Positions 22,101 to 36,000 of a DNA stretch of 64,000 nucleotides are shown one piece after another (positions within the stretch are counted from its first letter, which is position 1; each line of letters starts with the position of its first letter). The notes beneath the pieces were generated by a model, which did not search any database, was not told the origin of the DNA, and worked only from the letters and a program-made list of their open reading frames with translations. The DNA is from Klebsormidium nitens (lineage: Eukaryota; Streptophyta; Klebsormidiophyceae; Klebsormidiales; Klebsormidiaceae): assembly GCA_000708835.1 (NCBI GenBank), contig DF237295.1, positions 35,633 to 99,632 on the forward strand. Direction: 5' to 3'. Position numbers and translations under genes: made by a program.

Positions 22101-25100
22101 CACGTTTACGAATCTGTGACCCCTTCTCAAACTTTAAAACGACAAAGACGAAGCTGCTGTTTATGACATCCGGTCATCTTTTGGGTTCCGTCTTCGTTTT
22201 TTTCGAACACGCTGAAAACTTCAAGGGAGTCTAATGGTTGTCGGAACGGATTCAACATCTCAGGCTCATACGCTTGCACCGCTCATGTATCCATCATAGC
22301 TCACAACGGAAGCGCCGATAATCTGAAAGTGCTCATTCCAACTTTTACAACTATTCAATATGACACCTGCGGTGTGCACCTGCGTGCGGAAGCACTTTGT
22401 CACACTTTCGTGGGGGCTTTGAAGCCTTCTCTAAATTGTTGGGATATCTTGTGCAAAGTACTGATTGCTCGAAGTACTGAGCTTGTACAAGCAGTCAAAG
22501 GACTCGTTTTCTCCCGGCTACAGGCATGCACAATCGCTACTGTGCAAGATCTGAGGCCCTCAGGTACCAAGATCTGCTTCATCCTGTGTCGTACGTGCTG
22601 GATAGATCAACCGAGTTCTTTGTTTCCCCGCAGGGATGCGCGAGCATTTTCTGGCGAACCCCCAGGAGGCGTTCGAGCCGACCGCGGGCGCCACCGTCCA
22701 GTCGACCGTCCGCCGCTCGTCCGACCACGTGTCCGCACCGACGACGCCGGACAGCAGCAAAAAGGACCCCTTCTTCCAGATGGAGGAAGTCTACTACGAT
22801 GCGGAGGAGCCGCAGGACTCAATTGCGGGACACGTCATCAAGGTGAGGGCGCAACTGAGTGGAAGCTGGGAATGTTCTGCATTCGGAAACAAGAGAGTGA
22901 GGCATAAAGGTTGTCCCTTTCAATCGGCGGCCTCAAATCTGGCTCGGATTTTGATGGATGCATTAGAACCGCACTCTTGGTGTCAGGATTGAGGGATAGT
23001 TTGATCTCAGATTGAGTTCACTCACTTAATCGTTTTTTGTTTTCTCGGAGCTTGAGCTAATGGAGACCGATCTTGAGAGACAACAGCAGCAATGTCGGAG
23101 TTAGTGAACCTACTTACCACTCCTCTGTTTTTTCGACTCCTTGCCAGTAGAGATTGATCTTAGAGACACAACAGCAGCGGAACCAATCACATGCATGCGA
23201 CATCAGCAGGCTCTATCAACAAAACGCTCCTCAGTCGAAAGTGTCTCCGGATTCCCATCTCGAGCTCTCAGTTCTCGTAACTTCTGTTTTTCTGATTCAA
23301 AGCACTCTTTTTGCAGAGGCCCGCAAGCTTCAAATACGCTGCCTTTGCCGCGATCGCCCTGCACCGCACCCAATCCAGCCTGCCGAAAGACGGCCTGCCC
23401 CAACTGCGTGGGCCACCCGTCCCGTACGCGCCGTCTCATTTCACGGGAAGCGTGCCCCGCTTATCGGGCGCGCGAACCAAGGACTGTTTCAGCGTGCCCT
23501 CGGGGGGGCAGTTCAAGGTCCGGGGGAAGACGTATCGCAAGGATGGCGTCAAGGTGAGGCGTCAAGTCGACCTGGTGATTGGGGCCGCTTTGTGGTGCTC
23601 ATTTTTTTCAGCTGGAAGTTGTTTACCGGCAGATAGAAGTGCACTCAGTGGTGCACGATTTATGACAAAGACTGTGTCAAGGGGCGGCATCTTGACACTC
23701 TTTCTTGTATTTGTTTTATTCGTTAAATGGTCTTGGGGTCTCTTCCTTCCTTCTAGTGCCTCTCAACCTGAAATTACACGCACCGCCCAAGTCCGCCGGA
23801 CTTTCTAACTGTGTAATGAGTCTCGGAGACTCTTGTTGTGCCATGCGCCCTCGTTAAAGGGGCCTTCTGTCTTTTTCAGCACTACGGCTTCCTGGTCTAG
23901 CACCACGTAAGGAAAAGTCACCGCGAGGAAACCGTTGCAAGGTCTTCTTCAAAGCGTTTTGCCTTCCCCCGCAGGTTAAGGGCGGTGAGCCCTTGCTTCA
24001 GCTGCTCGCAGTCGACTGGTTCGAGAGCAGCCGCCGCATGGATAATGTCGCGCAGAGCCCGTCTAGCTGCATGCAGGTGCGGTAATCGTGCTTGTATTTC
24101 GACCAGACTTTCGTGTTCTGTGTTTTCGTCGGTTGCTACATGTTTCCGGCAAAGCAGGGAGCTCGAGAGAAGAGGCTTAGAGGTGGTCACATGGAGGAAC
24201 CTTGTTCGTTCAGCGGAATGCTCTTGGTTGAACAAAAAAGGTGCAGAGTAGGTTCCATCTTGAGACGTCTTCACCAAGTGCAATTTTAGAGCAGTAAGTC
24301 TCTTATGTGGTGCCACGGCTGATATTAACGCTCCTTCACGCCCCTGGTGTAGAAATGTGTACATTGCGCTCAGCTTGTCGTTGATCCGTCCTTCATGAAT
24401 ACCGTTCTTGCTATCTGAATCAGTTGCAATCTTCTTGTGTCGAAAGGGCTGGGATCTGGCTGTCCATGATCTGCCCGGGGTTCACCTCCTACCAACAACT
24501 GAACGGGTTCATTGGCAACCAGATGTACTACGTCAGGCACTGTCGCTCATCTCACGTTGTGCTTTGCTGTGCTGTGCAGGGTGCCGAGGCGAAGAAGATG
24601 CCTTTCGTGTTTGTGATCAATCTCCAGGTTAGTGACGCATCTACGTCTCATCCCCCTGTTTAAGCGTTTGCCAAATCACTCCCTTGACGCCAGCTCCGGA
24701 TGCTCGTTTGCGGGCAGTATTGGGGGGAACACATTCCCGAACTGAGGCGTTTGTCATTCTCTCCGCAATCACTGCGACTGAGGTGTTCGAGACCACTCTC
24801 CTCCATGTTGTCTACGTCACTTGGCTAGAGTCTCCGCCATTTTTTGATATTAGGCTGGTCAACAGTAGCGGAGTCTGGTGATATGTGCCGTTGCAACCTA
24901 CTATCAAGCGGTTCGGCGTTACGACATGATTTTTTCCATAAAAGAAAGTGACTCTCGTGCACTACAGTCGAGACAATGCGTTGTCTGGTGCACAAAATTT
25001 GGACTCTCATTGCATAGCATCGCGGTTGCTTTGATGGCACTCTTCGAATGGTTTCCACTGTTTTCATCTTAAAGACATCTGCTTTTTCGAGTCACCCCTC

Positions 25101-27043
25101 ACGGCCGGAGCTTTCAACCGACAGGTTCCCGGCAGCCCTTGCCGCAGCCTGGCCATGTACTTCGTTTCCGACCGGCACATTGCCTCGGGGTCGCTTCTGG
25201 ACAAGTTTGCCAACGGAGACGACAACTTCCGGAACCGCCGCTTCAAATTGATACCCAGCATAGAAACGGTGAGCTTCGATAGGAGCTCCAGGATTAGAGC
25301 GGCTTGGAAGCACGAAGTGGTAGCTTCGCATTCTGCGAACGCTTCCTTGAAACGACTTTTCTGCTGAGCCCACGCATGAGCTTGCCGGCTTAGCATTTTA
25401 TGCGGCGTAAGGAATGGAAACGATGGCCATCAGCTAGGCGCTACAATCAACTTCCGACTGCTCGAGACCCGACCAGCCCGCGCACATTCGCTTTCGATAC
25501 CCCGTGGATAACAGTCACTCGAGCGCACAGTTGATCAGGACAGCTTGACGTTCTATAGATGCATGGCATGGAGTTGTACGATCGAAGTCCTAGTACTCCT
25601 CTCCGCTTGATTCTGCCTTTTTTAAAATTGGAAGGCCAGCATAATTCCAACTTTCAAACCCCTTTGATCTTGAACCTCTCTCTGTCATTTTCTCAGGGCC
25701 CCTTTTTGATAAAGCGCGCGGTGGGCAGCAAGGCGTGCCTACTGGGGCAGGCCCTGACTTGCACGTGGCATCGTCAGGACAACTATCTCGAAGTAAGCGC
25801 CGGTTCGTGCTAGAGTTTGATCCTGGCTCTTAACATCTTTCCGGCTGACTGCTAACACTGCTGTGTCCGTGTTTCCTCCGCCGTGACTGTTGGTCTGCCT
25901 GAGGCGAGTTTTCGGTCGTAGGGAGCCTGGAATCTAGAATAATCATCCCTTGTCCTGGACTCATTGCCAACGACTGCGGGGAACGATTGAAGCCGGTGTG
26001 ACTGACGCTTAGAGTGTTGTGTAAGCTTCTTGTGCGAGCCCTTGCGTGCTCTTGAGGTGCTCTGCATCCGCCGCCGCCCATCTGGATTTCACTCGCCAGA
26101 CCAGTAGTAAATCAACGTCCTCAACAGATTTATTTTTGCTCCTTCCATAGAAGCTTTTGCCAATCAATCTGGACTTATACCTCCTGAAAAGCGCGGATAT
26201 ACAAAATCTGACACTACATTCCTCGGTTCTGTAGAGAGCCCCGTAAGTCGCGTGCCGCTATCTCTGACGAAGCTCTTCCATGCGTCACCTCGCTGCAGAT
26301 GGATGTCGACATTGGGTCCTCCTCGGTGGCAAGAAACATCGTCGGGCTCGTGATTGGATACGTCACAGGACTCGTAGTCGATCTCGCGGTACTGATACAG
26401 GTGAGCAGCGGGGGATCAAAGCCGGCCTGTCTACAACTACAAGACAAACAGCTCCAGGATGTCCTTTGCACGCAGACACGAAATGAAATGCAAACCCGCC
26501 GCGCGGGTTGATTCATTGATCCAAGAGAAGCTTTCGTTGTCTTCTTGTGAACGAATCTGGGATGTTTTTCATGGTTGAGACCATTGGTATGCGAAATTGC
26601 TTATCGGTCTTTCAGAACCAAAGCGGACGAGGACACTCATTGACCACAAATCCTGACGAGCAACGTCTGCTCCGACTCGCTTGTCTGTGGATGCTGCCTC
26701 GATACCCGCCTATCTCAGTCTTGGGTGTGAGAAGACGCCTTTGAGGTCGGATCTGGGTACCAGCCGTGCGTTGTTTGCGGATTTACTCTGCGCCTCCACT
26801 CAAATCTGTCAGTCTGTTATTCTTCGTCTCTTGTCGCATGAGGACTGAACTTGTATTTGCTTCCACATGCTTTACTTGCTGTTTCGGACGAGAGCAGATC
26901 TTGAGACAAGAAGATGCCGTAACGCTACAAGCTTTCCGCAGGGTGAGGACGAGGAGACAGAGCTGCCCGAGTATATACTCGGCGCCATTCGCATTCAGTA
27001 CCTCAAAGTGTCGTCAGCCGTACCTTTCAAGCACCTAAATTAG
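16170..27043 (+). CDS. EDR2-like protein (PH, START and DUF1336/EDR2_C domains), about 20 exons, with an apparent frameshift
   Basis: Exons read: 16170-16215 (tentative, MGLSRLRTTGWLMHFG), 16852-16918, 17272-17400, 17718-17783, 18211-18251, 18662-18744, about 19177-19281, 19489-19523, 19836-19930, 20525-20684, 21092-21166, 21619-21780, 22634-22842, 23317-23553, 23975-24076, 24580-24627, 25125-25268, 25697-25792, 26299-26400, 26942-27043. Total is about 700 residues, near the usual EDR2 size. Order: PH domain (FVVLEGRSLSIYNEDPE ... VSKWLNALEHARDI), START domain (ARYWRRDPDGAYAILYHSVE), then EDR2_C (MPFVFVINLQ, RFKLIPSIET, IKRAVGSKACLLGQALTC, DVDIGSSSVARNIVGLVIGY, ELPEYILGAIR). The family binds phosphoinositides and other lipids and restrains salicylate-dependent cell death in plants. 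Phases close except in two places: one short PH exon between 16216 and 16851 is unresolved, and exon 20525-20684 needs a one-base shift at about 20633. Confidence 0.93.
21290..21565 (+). repeat. Tandem about-155-bp duplication in EDR2-like intron
   Basis: Two adjacent copies begin gagcggaagcaa, near 21292 and 21447. They share cagcttcgagcttctctgcc and cgcgactccctgcttgggg. They lie in the intron just upstream of the exon at 21619 but do not obviously derive from it. Confidence 0.85.
23060..23190 (+). repeat. Short intronic duplication
   Basis: The block gagaccgatcttgagagacaacagcagc near 23063 recurs diverged near 23150, about 90 bp later. It lies in the EDR2-like intron upstream of the exon at 23317. 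It has no coding character. Confidence 0.6.
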
Positions 27044-28786
27044 CTCGATCCGCAACGAAGAGCGGGTATGTATGATCTTGTGCACCTAGCTGGATGTTGC
27101 ACGTGCGAGTTACCGCAGGTTGTCAAAGAGTTGCAATTGTCTCAATCGTGAGGGCTTCGCGATGTTGTCTTACTACAGATGAGTAGCTTGACCATAGGTG
27201 TATATTAAGGAAAGGGAAAGCGTCCGGTTCGAAAGCTTTTAGAAACGAGCGCTCGACGGACGCAGTCATGTTCTACAGAGTAGGAGGGCTTCCGTTTGCA
27301 CCGAACCATGTTTAGATTCCTCAGCCGTTAGAAGGACTGTCATACTGGAGCTTGGTCAAGATCGCTGGGCGCAGGCCTAGGCCTGTCCTAAACACACGCA
27401 GCCAAGTGGGCTGCCAATTGCATTGCTAACAACACGAATGATCCAACAATTCACGGCCTTCCTTCCGACAATAAGTTCCCTGTATGATGAAACACTATAT
27501 TACTCTCTGGAATTGCATCTCTGACACAAAACTCACTGAACGTCATGGCAATCAATTGATCGACGTGTTGTCAATTTTGCACGGATCGATCGTCCTAGGA
27601 TGCCTAGGCTTAAGACGGCCGCCTCAGGCTGTGGTGACGTGTGATATATCACTGATACGGCATTATTCTGTGCCCTTCATTCATATTCTCGTTGCGGTTT
27701 GAACACGCTCGACTGCAAAGTCACACCCATATAGGCACTCTGTAAATTGGCCATCTTTTCCCAAAAGGGCGGAAATGAAGCGCGGCGGTTTACAAAACCA
27801 AAAAAGAGACTGCATGCAAGCTGTACGCGGAGCCGGCCTGGGCTTGAAAGAAGCACACTAGCTAGCTAGGCAGATGATCAGTGCAACCTTAGAAGTGACA
27901 TGAGCCACAACACATGCGCCTGTTAGAAGCAACATTGGCAACGCACTGGATCATGATCAAACGGAGGACCTTGGCGGACTCCTGCACTGCATTTAATGCT
28001 CATGCTGAGGCTTGAATGCTTGTGACAGGTCAATGGTACGGACGATGGGTCAGAGTCCAAGAAAGCAGGAATCAAACACCGCGCTGCTAAACTCTCTGCA
28101 TGAAACGCGCTTCAGTTCTTGCAAGCTGCAGAGGGGCTGGCAAGCCCAGCAAGACTCGACCGCTCTTCCAGGCCGTCAATAAGTGTGCCGCTTTTTCCGC
28201 TTTGGCCGCACATCCTAAGGAAACAATCCGCTGAAGATAGCCAGATGGCTCTCTCAAAATCCTTGGTAACAGTCTATGGGAACACTCAAACGAGCTAAGA
28301 GAGTTGGGCTCAACCATGCGCTGCAGAGCCTGCTATATCAGGGCCTGGCCATCATCGCTGCTCACAAAATCCACCGGCGGATCGCTCGACTCTAGAAAGA
28401 GCAGAGCAGGCATGAAGGACGCGTCGAATAACGTTGGCTAAGATTGTACTCAGAAGCGTGATCCCCATACTGTTTGAGGAGGAGTCGAGCACGGACTTGG
28501 GACCCACAAAAACTTGGTGTCAGAAGTGAGGAGGCCTGAAGGGGGATATTGTGTCGACTTTGTCTTTCAATAAGGCAGTGCCTGCCCAAATTGATACCTA
28601 AGTGCCGCTAACTTGCACACACCTGTTTCTGCGAGCCTTAGTGCCCCCTTGGTGATCAAAGGAAATGTCCCTTTCCCACTCATGAAGATATAGAGATATC
28701 GCTGTACAGTGCCCGAAAGGTTCCTAAGCTTTCATGCCGATCCAGCAGCCGCTCGTACGAGACGTTCCATGCAGCCTTCTTATTCT
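27044..28786. other. Intergenic stretch with no supported gene
   Basis: This lies between the EDR2-like stop codon and a weak minus-strand candidate. A 76-codon minus-strand open frame at 28087-28317 has no splice or homology support. I see no repeats or RNA genes. Confidence 0.5.
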
Positions 28787-29515
28787 TCACATCCTGTCAT
28801 TTTGCGCCAAATCCAGGAGCTCCTTTGTAGCACTTTCCAATGTCTTCACACGTGCGTCCGCAAGCTTTTGGACAAACGTGCTGGTTGTAGCCTCCAGCTC
28901 TTTGCGACACCTCTGCTCCGTTGCTTCAATTCCTGATACTCCTGCAGAGGTTCCAGTAAACGCTGCCACATTTCCGGGCCTCCCAGAAAACCAGAACGGC
29001 AGCTACTACCAGCTTATCACACATTTTGACGAACCGGGGACGAACTGGCAGTCACCGACAGGCACAATGGTGCATCTCCGCATTCTGATCTATCCGTGGA
29101 TAGGCGGCTGTATCTGCTCTTTTCGGGGCCCCTTTCTTGAGCTTGATTTCCTATTTTCTTACCTAATGTCCAGTACGTAGGCTGAGGTCCGCAGGAGGAG
29201 ATCCAATACATAGTTGTCGCCGTGGCGGGGCCATGTTCGCGACCAGCCGCGGCCGGGCCGCGCCCGCTTTTGGAACTCGAGGTTTGGTCCTACACGTCCG
29301 CAAGCCATCCGGACTGTCCACATGCAGAAGCTTACTCGTCCGAAGACTCTGCGGACGGTACCACATGCATAAGGTACAGACCTCTACCAGCTTATGCATG
29401 GCCAGGTTTGTACCGTAGGCTCAAGCCTGGTGATGATGTCAGCAGTTTCTACAGCGCCTGGAATAGAAGCCTGGGCTCTGCCGCTGCGCATCATGACAAT
29501 GTCATTGTGGGTCAT
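28787..29515 (-). CDS. Candidate small protein of unknown function, four exons
   Basis: A chain of minus-strand exons fits in phase: 29515-29414 (MTHNDIVMMRSGRAQA...), 29348-29336 (13 bp), 29289-29163 (... NYVLDLLLRTSAYVLDI) and 28979-28787 (... TEQRCRKELEATTSTFV ... stop). It gives 144 residues. The last exon looks like an amphipathic helix rich in K/E/A/L and may form a coiled coil. All three introns have GT and AG ends, and the last acceptor has a pyrimidine tract. I do not recognise a family, the 13-bp microexon is fragile, and the start may be upstream. Other readings of this GC-rich stretch on the plus strand exist but have no such phase chain. Confidence 0.38.
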
Positions 29516-30088
29516 TCGCAGCCAGCTGAAGTTCCTCTGGAGAAGCGCATTGAAGTTGAAACTTGAAAGGGCTACCCTTCGTTCTGAAGGGTTTAGTAGA
29601 GCGTAGGGAGAGGTGCTGTTGGCGTGTATTGCCAGTACTAGTAGCGTTCTTCTTTCTCTTTCTGGTCCCATTGAGCTGTTGGTTTGCGAGACTTCCGGAG
29701 GACTTGCATGAATCTTATTGGATGTAGCAGACAAACTTCTGTTTGCACCGCTAGGTAAAGCTGACACTTGGTGTGTGAACCGCAAAGAGTGAAGTAGGGG
29801 AATACGAAGCACCACCTTGTGTAATCCGAATTTGAAGCAGACTACCGTGCAAGGACAGCCTTAGCAAAAGTGCGGTTTGCTGGTTTAGCAATTGACAGGG
29901 ATAGTAACGTGGAGACACCAGTAGAAGGCTCTAGAGGAGAGCCTGCATCGAATCCAGGCAGGGGGGCTATCCTCCTAGGTGGCCGGCAATCATGGCCTGC
30001 TGCTACAGGCCTGTTGCTGGTTAGCCTCCTCTAGAGTAAGCCCTGACTCTCCCTGTCAAAAACCTTCGCAGCCAGAGGGCTCGTTTCC
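29516..30088. other. Intergenic region upstream of the carrier gene
   Basis: This probably holds the promoter and 5' UTR of the ADNT1-like carrier on the plus strand and the 5' side of the weak minus-strand candidate. I see nothing else definite. Confidence 0.4.
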
Positions 30089-33000
30089 ATGTCTGAAACC
30101 GCGGTTCCCTCCTTCCGCACCCCGGCGCAAGGGCCCCTCAGCAGTGAAAAACCCCCGCACCTTGTTGGTAATGAGTCCCCAAGGCTAGGGGCCGCGCACT
30201 GCGACGCGGCGGCCCTAGAGATTCCGCAGTCAGCGGGGGCGCAGCAGTTTGCGGCGCAGGCGCAGGCAGCGACCGAGAAAGCAAAGGCTCCCACACTAGG
30301 AATTGCAACCGTGTGCAAATCGCTGCTGGCGGGAGGCATTGCTGGCGGAGTGTGAGTGCCTGCCATTCATTCTGGTTTGTTTGAAGCCAATGTTCTTTTC
30401 GGGATTTGATTTGTGCCTCAATGTTGGCGCAACATAGCTGCGCCTCGGCCCAAAGGGTGGTTGCAAGGGTGGTGAATGAGCCGTTCTGGTGTACCTTCTT
30501 TGCTCAAATCTTGTGTGGTTTTGGACGACTGATGGTCTGTGGCATTACAAAACAAAGTTGTATGTGTAACCGAAAATGTTGGAATCCGCATTAGAGTTAG
30601 GTGCCTCGCAGCTGGTTCTGGATTCGGACACACTGAGTGGTTGTCCATCTCACCTTGCTTTGTTGAAGATGGTAATGGATTGCATTTCAAATCAGCGCTT
30701 GTTCAGTCAGGCTGGCATACTGTCAAACATTGCAATCCGCGACGTATTGCCTGATAGAACAGGTTTTCCATCTCTTTTGGAAGTTCAGATTGCTCAGCAT
30801 TGACGTCCCTTGCTTTGAGTCTGGCTCGTACAGGTGTTGATGCCGACGGATGTTGAAAGCCAAAGTTCTTCCAGCCTGTTTTGATTAGTATTTGTGGAGC
30901 TACACATGTGTTTGTCGCTGGAATAGAGAGGACAGCATCTGCTTCTGTGAACCTGGACTTTTCAGCAAACTTTCAGTAGGTCAGAAACTTTACGCCCGAC
31001 TTATCTACATCCTTCTCCCCACAGGTCACGGTCTGCGGTAGCCCCGCTCGAGAGACTGAAGATTTTGCAGCAGGTAAGGCAAATTTTGTGCTGGGATTTT
31101 TGGGTATCACCATCATGGTGCGCAACACATAACTGGGTGTCATTTTTGCGCCGAGATCCCGAAGCATTGTTTTGCGCACCAGGTGGCTGCCCTTTTTTGA
31201 CGTCAGGTGGTGGCAATCTGTGTCGTTCAGCAACCATCCGGGTTTGACTGTTCGTCAATTTAAGTACCAATCTGCAAAGGCCGTCCGTTTCAGAAGCGAC
31301 ACGGTACGAGAAGTTTTAGCACTTGAGGCGGATGTGTCTCCCCAACAATCTCACAGATGCTGGAAGTTTTGCATCAGTAAACCCCAACTTTGCCGCAGCT
31401 TGGTGGTGGAATTGCAGAGATTTGATCCCGTGCTCCTCCCCTCAAAGAGATCTGCTTATCTTGTCAGGAGTAGTAAGTTTAGATCTGACAGCTGTAGATT
31501 TGTGAGCTTTTTCTTGCACGTAGAGCGCGATGTCTAAATTGTGGACTTCAATTAGAGCGTACCGGTAGCTAATCTTAGTATTCGGCTCTTGTGGCCGAAA
31601 TTAGTTCTGCCAAGCTCATAAGTAGGATCAGTGCAGCATTTTGTGGCATGCCCTCTTGGGAAAACTCCTGCCTCGCCTCACAACCCAGAAGACATCGCTT
31701 CCGGTGGACTGATAAAAGCGGCACACATGGCCTTAACCAAATGAGTTCAAGGTTCTAATTCTTGTTCAAGTAATTAATTCAGGATTCTTAGAACTCAGGT
31801 TCTGGAAGTGGCTCTGCAGGTACATGACCTCTCAAAAACCACGTGCGTTGGTCGATCAGGGAGCATACATTTCTCAATCAGGCCCAGAGCCGCAACAGAA
31901 GTTTCATGAAATCAACACCCCCTCCCAACCGCTGCTTGTGGATCCCGCAGGTGCAAGACCGCTGCAGCCCATGTATGTTGGTCGCTCAGCAGCAGTCGTT
32001 AAACACAACTCAAAGTTGCGACAGAGATCTCTAGACTTCATCTGAACCGCTGCATTTGGGTCCGGCAGGTGCAAGACCCGTTGAAGCCCAAGTACAATGG
32101 CACGCTGAGTGGGCTGCGGACCATCTTCCAAACGGAGGGCCTGCGGGGGTTCTTCAAGGGCAATGGCACCAACTGCATGCGCATCATTCCTAACTCGGCG
32201 GTCAAGTTCTACGCATACGAGCAGGCGTCACAGTGAGTAAACACCCTTCTGCACAGTATCCGACGCCAGCGCTGGGTTGGCAGACTGAACAGGGTGCATA
32301 AGTGATGAGTGATTTTGGGAGCATGTTGGACCTCAGAAAGTACCTGGCTCGACGGGGCGGTTGCGGTGGGGACTGGGTGCTCATCAATGATATTTCAATC
32401 GAGCTCTGCGCATTGATTGGTTGTGGTGATTGTGCCTGCCTCGAGGCAAATCAGTGGGGAAGCTTGGAGTGAGGCCGCATGACACACTTGTACGAGCCCA
32501 GCATGAGCTATAGCGTGAGCCTGCGCAGACAGGGATTCGTTTCTGTTCTAGAATCCTCCTTTTCACAGAGATGAGTGAGGCAAGGGCGGTACAACAACTT
32601 GGTTAAAATTACGAAACTTTCAAAGGGTGCTCCATGGTCCCCATTCTGATGCCTCAATTTTCCACTTCCTGCAGCGCATTCCTCTGGGCTCTGCGGAACC
32701 ACGGGGGACAGCCAGGTGAGCTGCCTCAAAACCTGCCCCGCTGATGTCAGCAAACGGCAGTCACCGGACCACTTAAGTGGAGGAAGTCGGTGTTTGATCA
32801 TTGCTTTTCGTAACGAGGATCGATGTTGAGTGTTGTGGTACAGTTGATTGCACTTCTTTAGAAGGGAACTGGACATTCTGAAACGTCTCAGGGTGACAGA
32901 GAGCAAAGGCGGATGATGCTGCAGAATGCAATGCTGACATCCTGTGTGAAAAGCTGCGGTTGGGGTTTTTCGAACTACGCAACTATGACCGGACCGACTG

Positions 33001-36000
33001 CTTTTTGCCGGTCACATTTTCGTCTGTCTCTGTGGTGAGTCCGCTGTTTCACCCAATTAACCTCGCTCCTGGGTGCAGATGCGGAACTTACGCCCCTGTT
33101 GCGGCTAGCCGCGGGGGCGACAGCTGGCATCATTGCGATGTCAGCCACGTATCCGATGGACATGGTCCGGGGGAGACTGACAGTCCAGGTGAGGCCATTC
33201 TTGTTCAGCTGTGCCTCCTTTGCTAAGCTTGGCTTTGAAGGAAGACTGTTTTGTTTCCTCTGTCCAGATGCACTTGGCTTCACTATTTCCCTAGCTCGAA
33301 CCCCTACAAGGCCTTTACAGTGCGCTTTTTATTCTATCACCGTGGCGTTCTCATTGGTTCGGAGTTCGCATTCAAGCTTTCTGATTTCCTTAGTGGATGT
33401 GAGACCACATCATTTGGATTCTGTTGTAATACCAGGATGCCAACTGCCCGCTTGTGACATCCGCTCAGCTTGGTCTACGCGGAGGGAGGTACATTTTCGA
33501 AGTCTCTGTGATAAACCTGGGCGTCACACTTTACCGAAGTTCTGTTTTATCGTTTTACCACACAATCCTTTGGCTTTGGCTCTTTCATCTTCGATATGTG
33601 TCTTCGGTGGGTTGGTTGAGGAATTCTGATGCAAGCAAGCGGAAAGGATGAAAAACAATCACACACCCGTTACCAATCCGAACACCCATGTGGTCAACGT
33701 GAGGCTGTTTCTGATCCGCTTGCTCGGCAACAAATGCAGTCGTTTTGCTGTAGTTCGCTGGATGCTTACCGCTCAGAGGTGCTGAACGGAGAGTGGCTTT
33801 CTTGCGCATCTACACCTTCGCACAATGGAAGTTGCTGATTTCCATGCGCACTTCTCCGGACCAAAACCCTTCGTCTGACCTGTAAAGCATTTCTCCTCAG
33901 CCGCTTCTGCGTGTATCCCTTGGGCTTTCTTCACTGATTTTCTCTTCTTTTCCGAAACTCGAGCCTTTGCCTTCAGGCAACGCCAACTCGGTTGTTTGTC
34001 CGCCCAAAGCATGGTGTCCCATAACTCAGCGAAGCTGCTGCGAAAGTTGCTCAGTTGCTCTGTCTGACAGAAGAGCAATGGAAATGACAAAAATCTGCTT
34101 ATCTGCTTCGTATCTTGCGTTGAGGCGCCGTTCATAGTTAACTTTAGCCGTTTGCTCGTCAACTCGCTGTGGATTCACAAGAAGAGGAATCGGTCGACAA
34201 GGATCCACCTTTTCCTTCTGTCAAAGGCGTCCCGGTGCGCTCCGGCGTTCCTGAGCCGTTTTTGTGCTCCTTTCTTGACGAACAGAGACGGCTCCAAGAG
34301 GCAGTCATTCGATCGGAATCCGTTTACCACGGTTTTCGACTACCCTTTTACGCCCTTGAGTCGCAGGGTAGCCCCAACTCACCGTTTCGTCCCTCTCAAA
34401 TCTGCGGATCCTAGCGGTCTTACATCCCTTCCCTGACCCGAGCAGTCTTACATCCCTTCCCTGATCGTGTTTAAGACGTTAGCAGAACCCATGTGACCCC
34501 TTTGCAATCTTATGGCAATGATTCGAGGAGCGCGTCAACTGGTTTCTGGGCCATTTGCGCTTTGGTGCCCGAGAGCCCTAAACTGAACCCCAATGCTTCT
34601 TTGCAGTTGAACGGCTCAAATGGTCGTCGCTGTCCGCTTTGAGTCTTCCCTTGAGCGCAGTTTTGAGCCTTTGTCTTAACCGCCGATTTTGTGCAGGTAA
34701 ACGGCCCGAACCAGCGGTACAAAGGTATGTTGCACGCGATGACAACAGTGGCCAAGGAGGAGGGGCCGAGGGCTCTGTACAAAGGGTGGCTGCCCTCGGT
34801 CATTGGAGTGGTGAGCGACTCAGGAGAAGCTCTCTTGTGTTCTGAGGCTGTTGTTCGCATCAAAATTGTTGGGTAGGGTAGCAGCGAAAGCAGCAGAGCT
34901 AAAGAGTGTGTAAAGGACGATCAATGCGAAAAAGGCTAGCTGCATTGTTCCTTTTTTGTGCTTCTTGCTTTCTTCTTCGCTCTATTCTTATTCAGTCTTG
35001 TGTTAAGCGACTCTTCCCTCTGTCAGGAGCTCTTTCTGTAACAAGCTGCCTAAGCTCCGGTGAATGGTTGACAGCTGTACTTCCTCAAATTGGGTCTGAC
35101 ATCCGCCCGTGTGCAGTGGCACTCTGGGCCTCCCTGATCTGCCTTGTCGTTTCGATCGTCGCACTAGTTTCCAACCCCATCACTTGTAAGAAGTAAAGAC
35201 CGGTGCGCGGGTCTTAACGGTCCCAAGCAACTCCAACAGCAACCCCTCACATTGAGTGCTCGTCCTTTTCAGGTGCCCTACGTGGGCCTCAACTTTGCTG
35301 TTTACGAGACCCTCAAGGACTGGGTCCAAAAGGCGCGCCCCGACCCGACCGCTGACCTCAGCGTCGTGACGAAGCTCGCGTGTGGGGCGGCGGCCGGGAC
35401 TGTGGGCCAGACTGTGGCGTACCCCCTCGACGTGGTGCGGCGGAGAATGCAAATGATTGGTTGGCGGGACGCGGACGCGCAGGGGGTGTTCCACGAGGAG
35501 GTGGGGCCGGCGCGATTTTATGTAGCATAAAGAAATTCATAGAATGATTGAATGAGTACGATAAGAAAAGGATCATTGTATTTGAAACCACCGATCTTCA
35601 CATGAAGTGTTGAAAAAGAGCAGCCCATGTATCTTTTGAGTTTACTAACTTTTCTGACATGTGTTTCTCTTCTTCTGCTCGTTCTTTGTCGAGTTGGGGG
35701 TTTGGGGATTGAGGGCTGTAGTAATTTGAATATCCTTGTAAAAAGTGCCCGGGAATAGACCGACTTTTGTCATTCTGTTCGAGTCATCCAGAACCACACT
35801 GGGCTGCCCAATTAATCAATTCCATTCAATCCTGAGAACCAAAGCTTCTGCACGGTTGCAAATGTTCGTTTGGCCGTTGCAGGCGGCAGCGCTGAAGAAG
35901 CCCGGCATGGTGGACACGTTCCGGCTGACGGTGAAGCACGAGGGCGTGCGCGCGCTGTACAAGGGCCTCGTGCCCAACTCGCTCAAGGTGGGTCGCCGTT

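Noticed and set aside
28087-28317. 76-codon minus-strand frame
   Set aside because: No splice context, no recognised family and no ATG support; left as unassigned.
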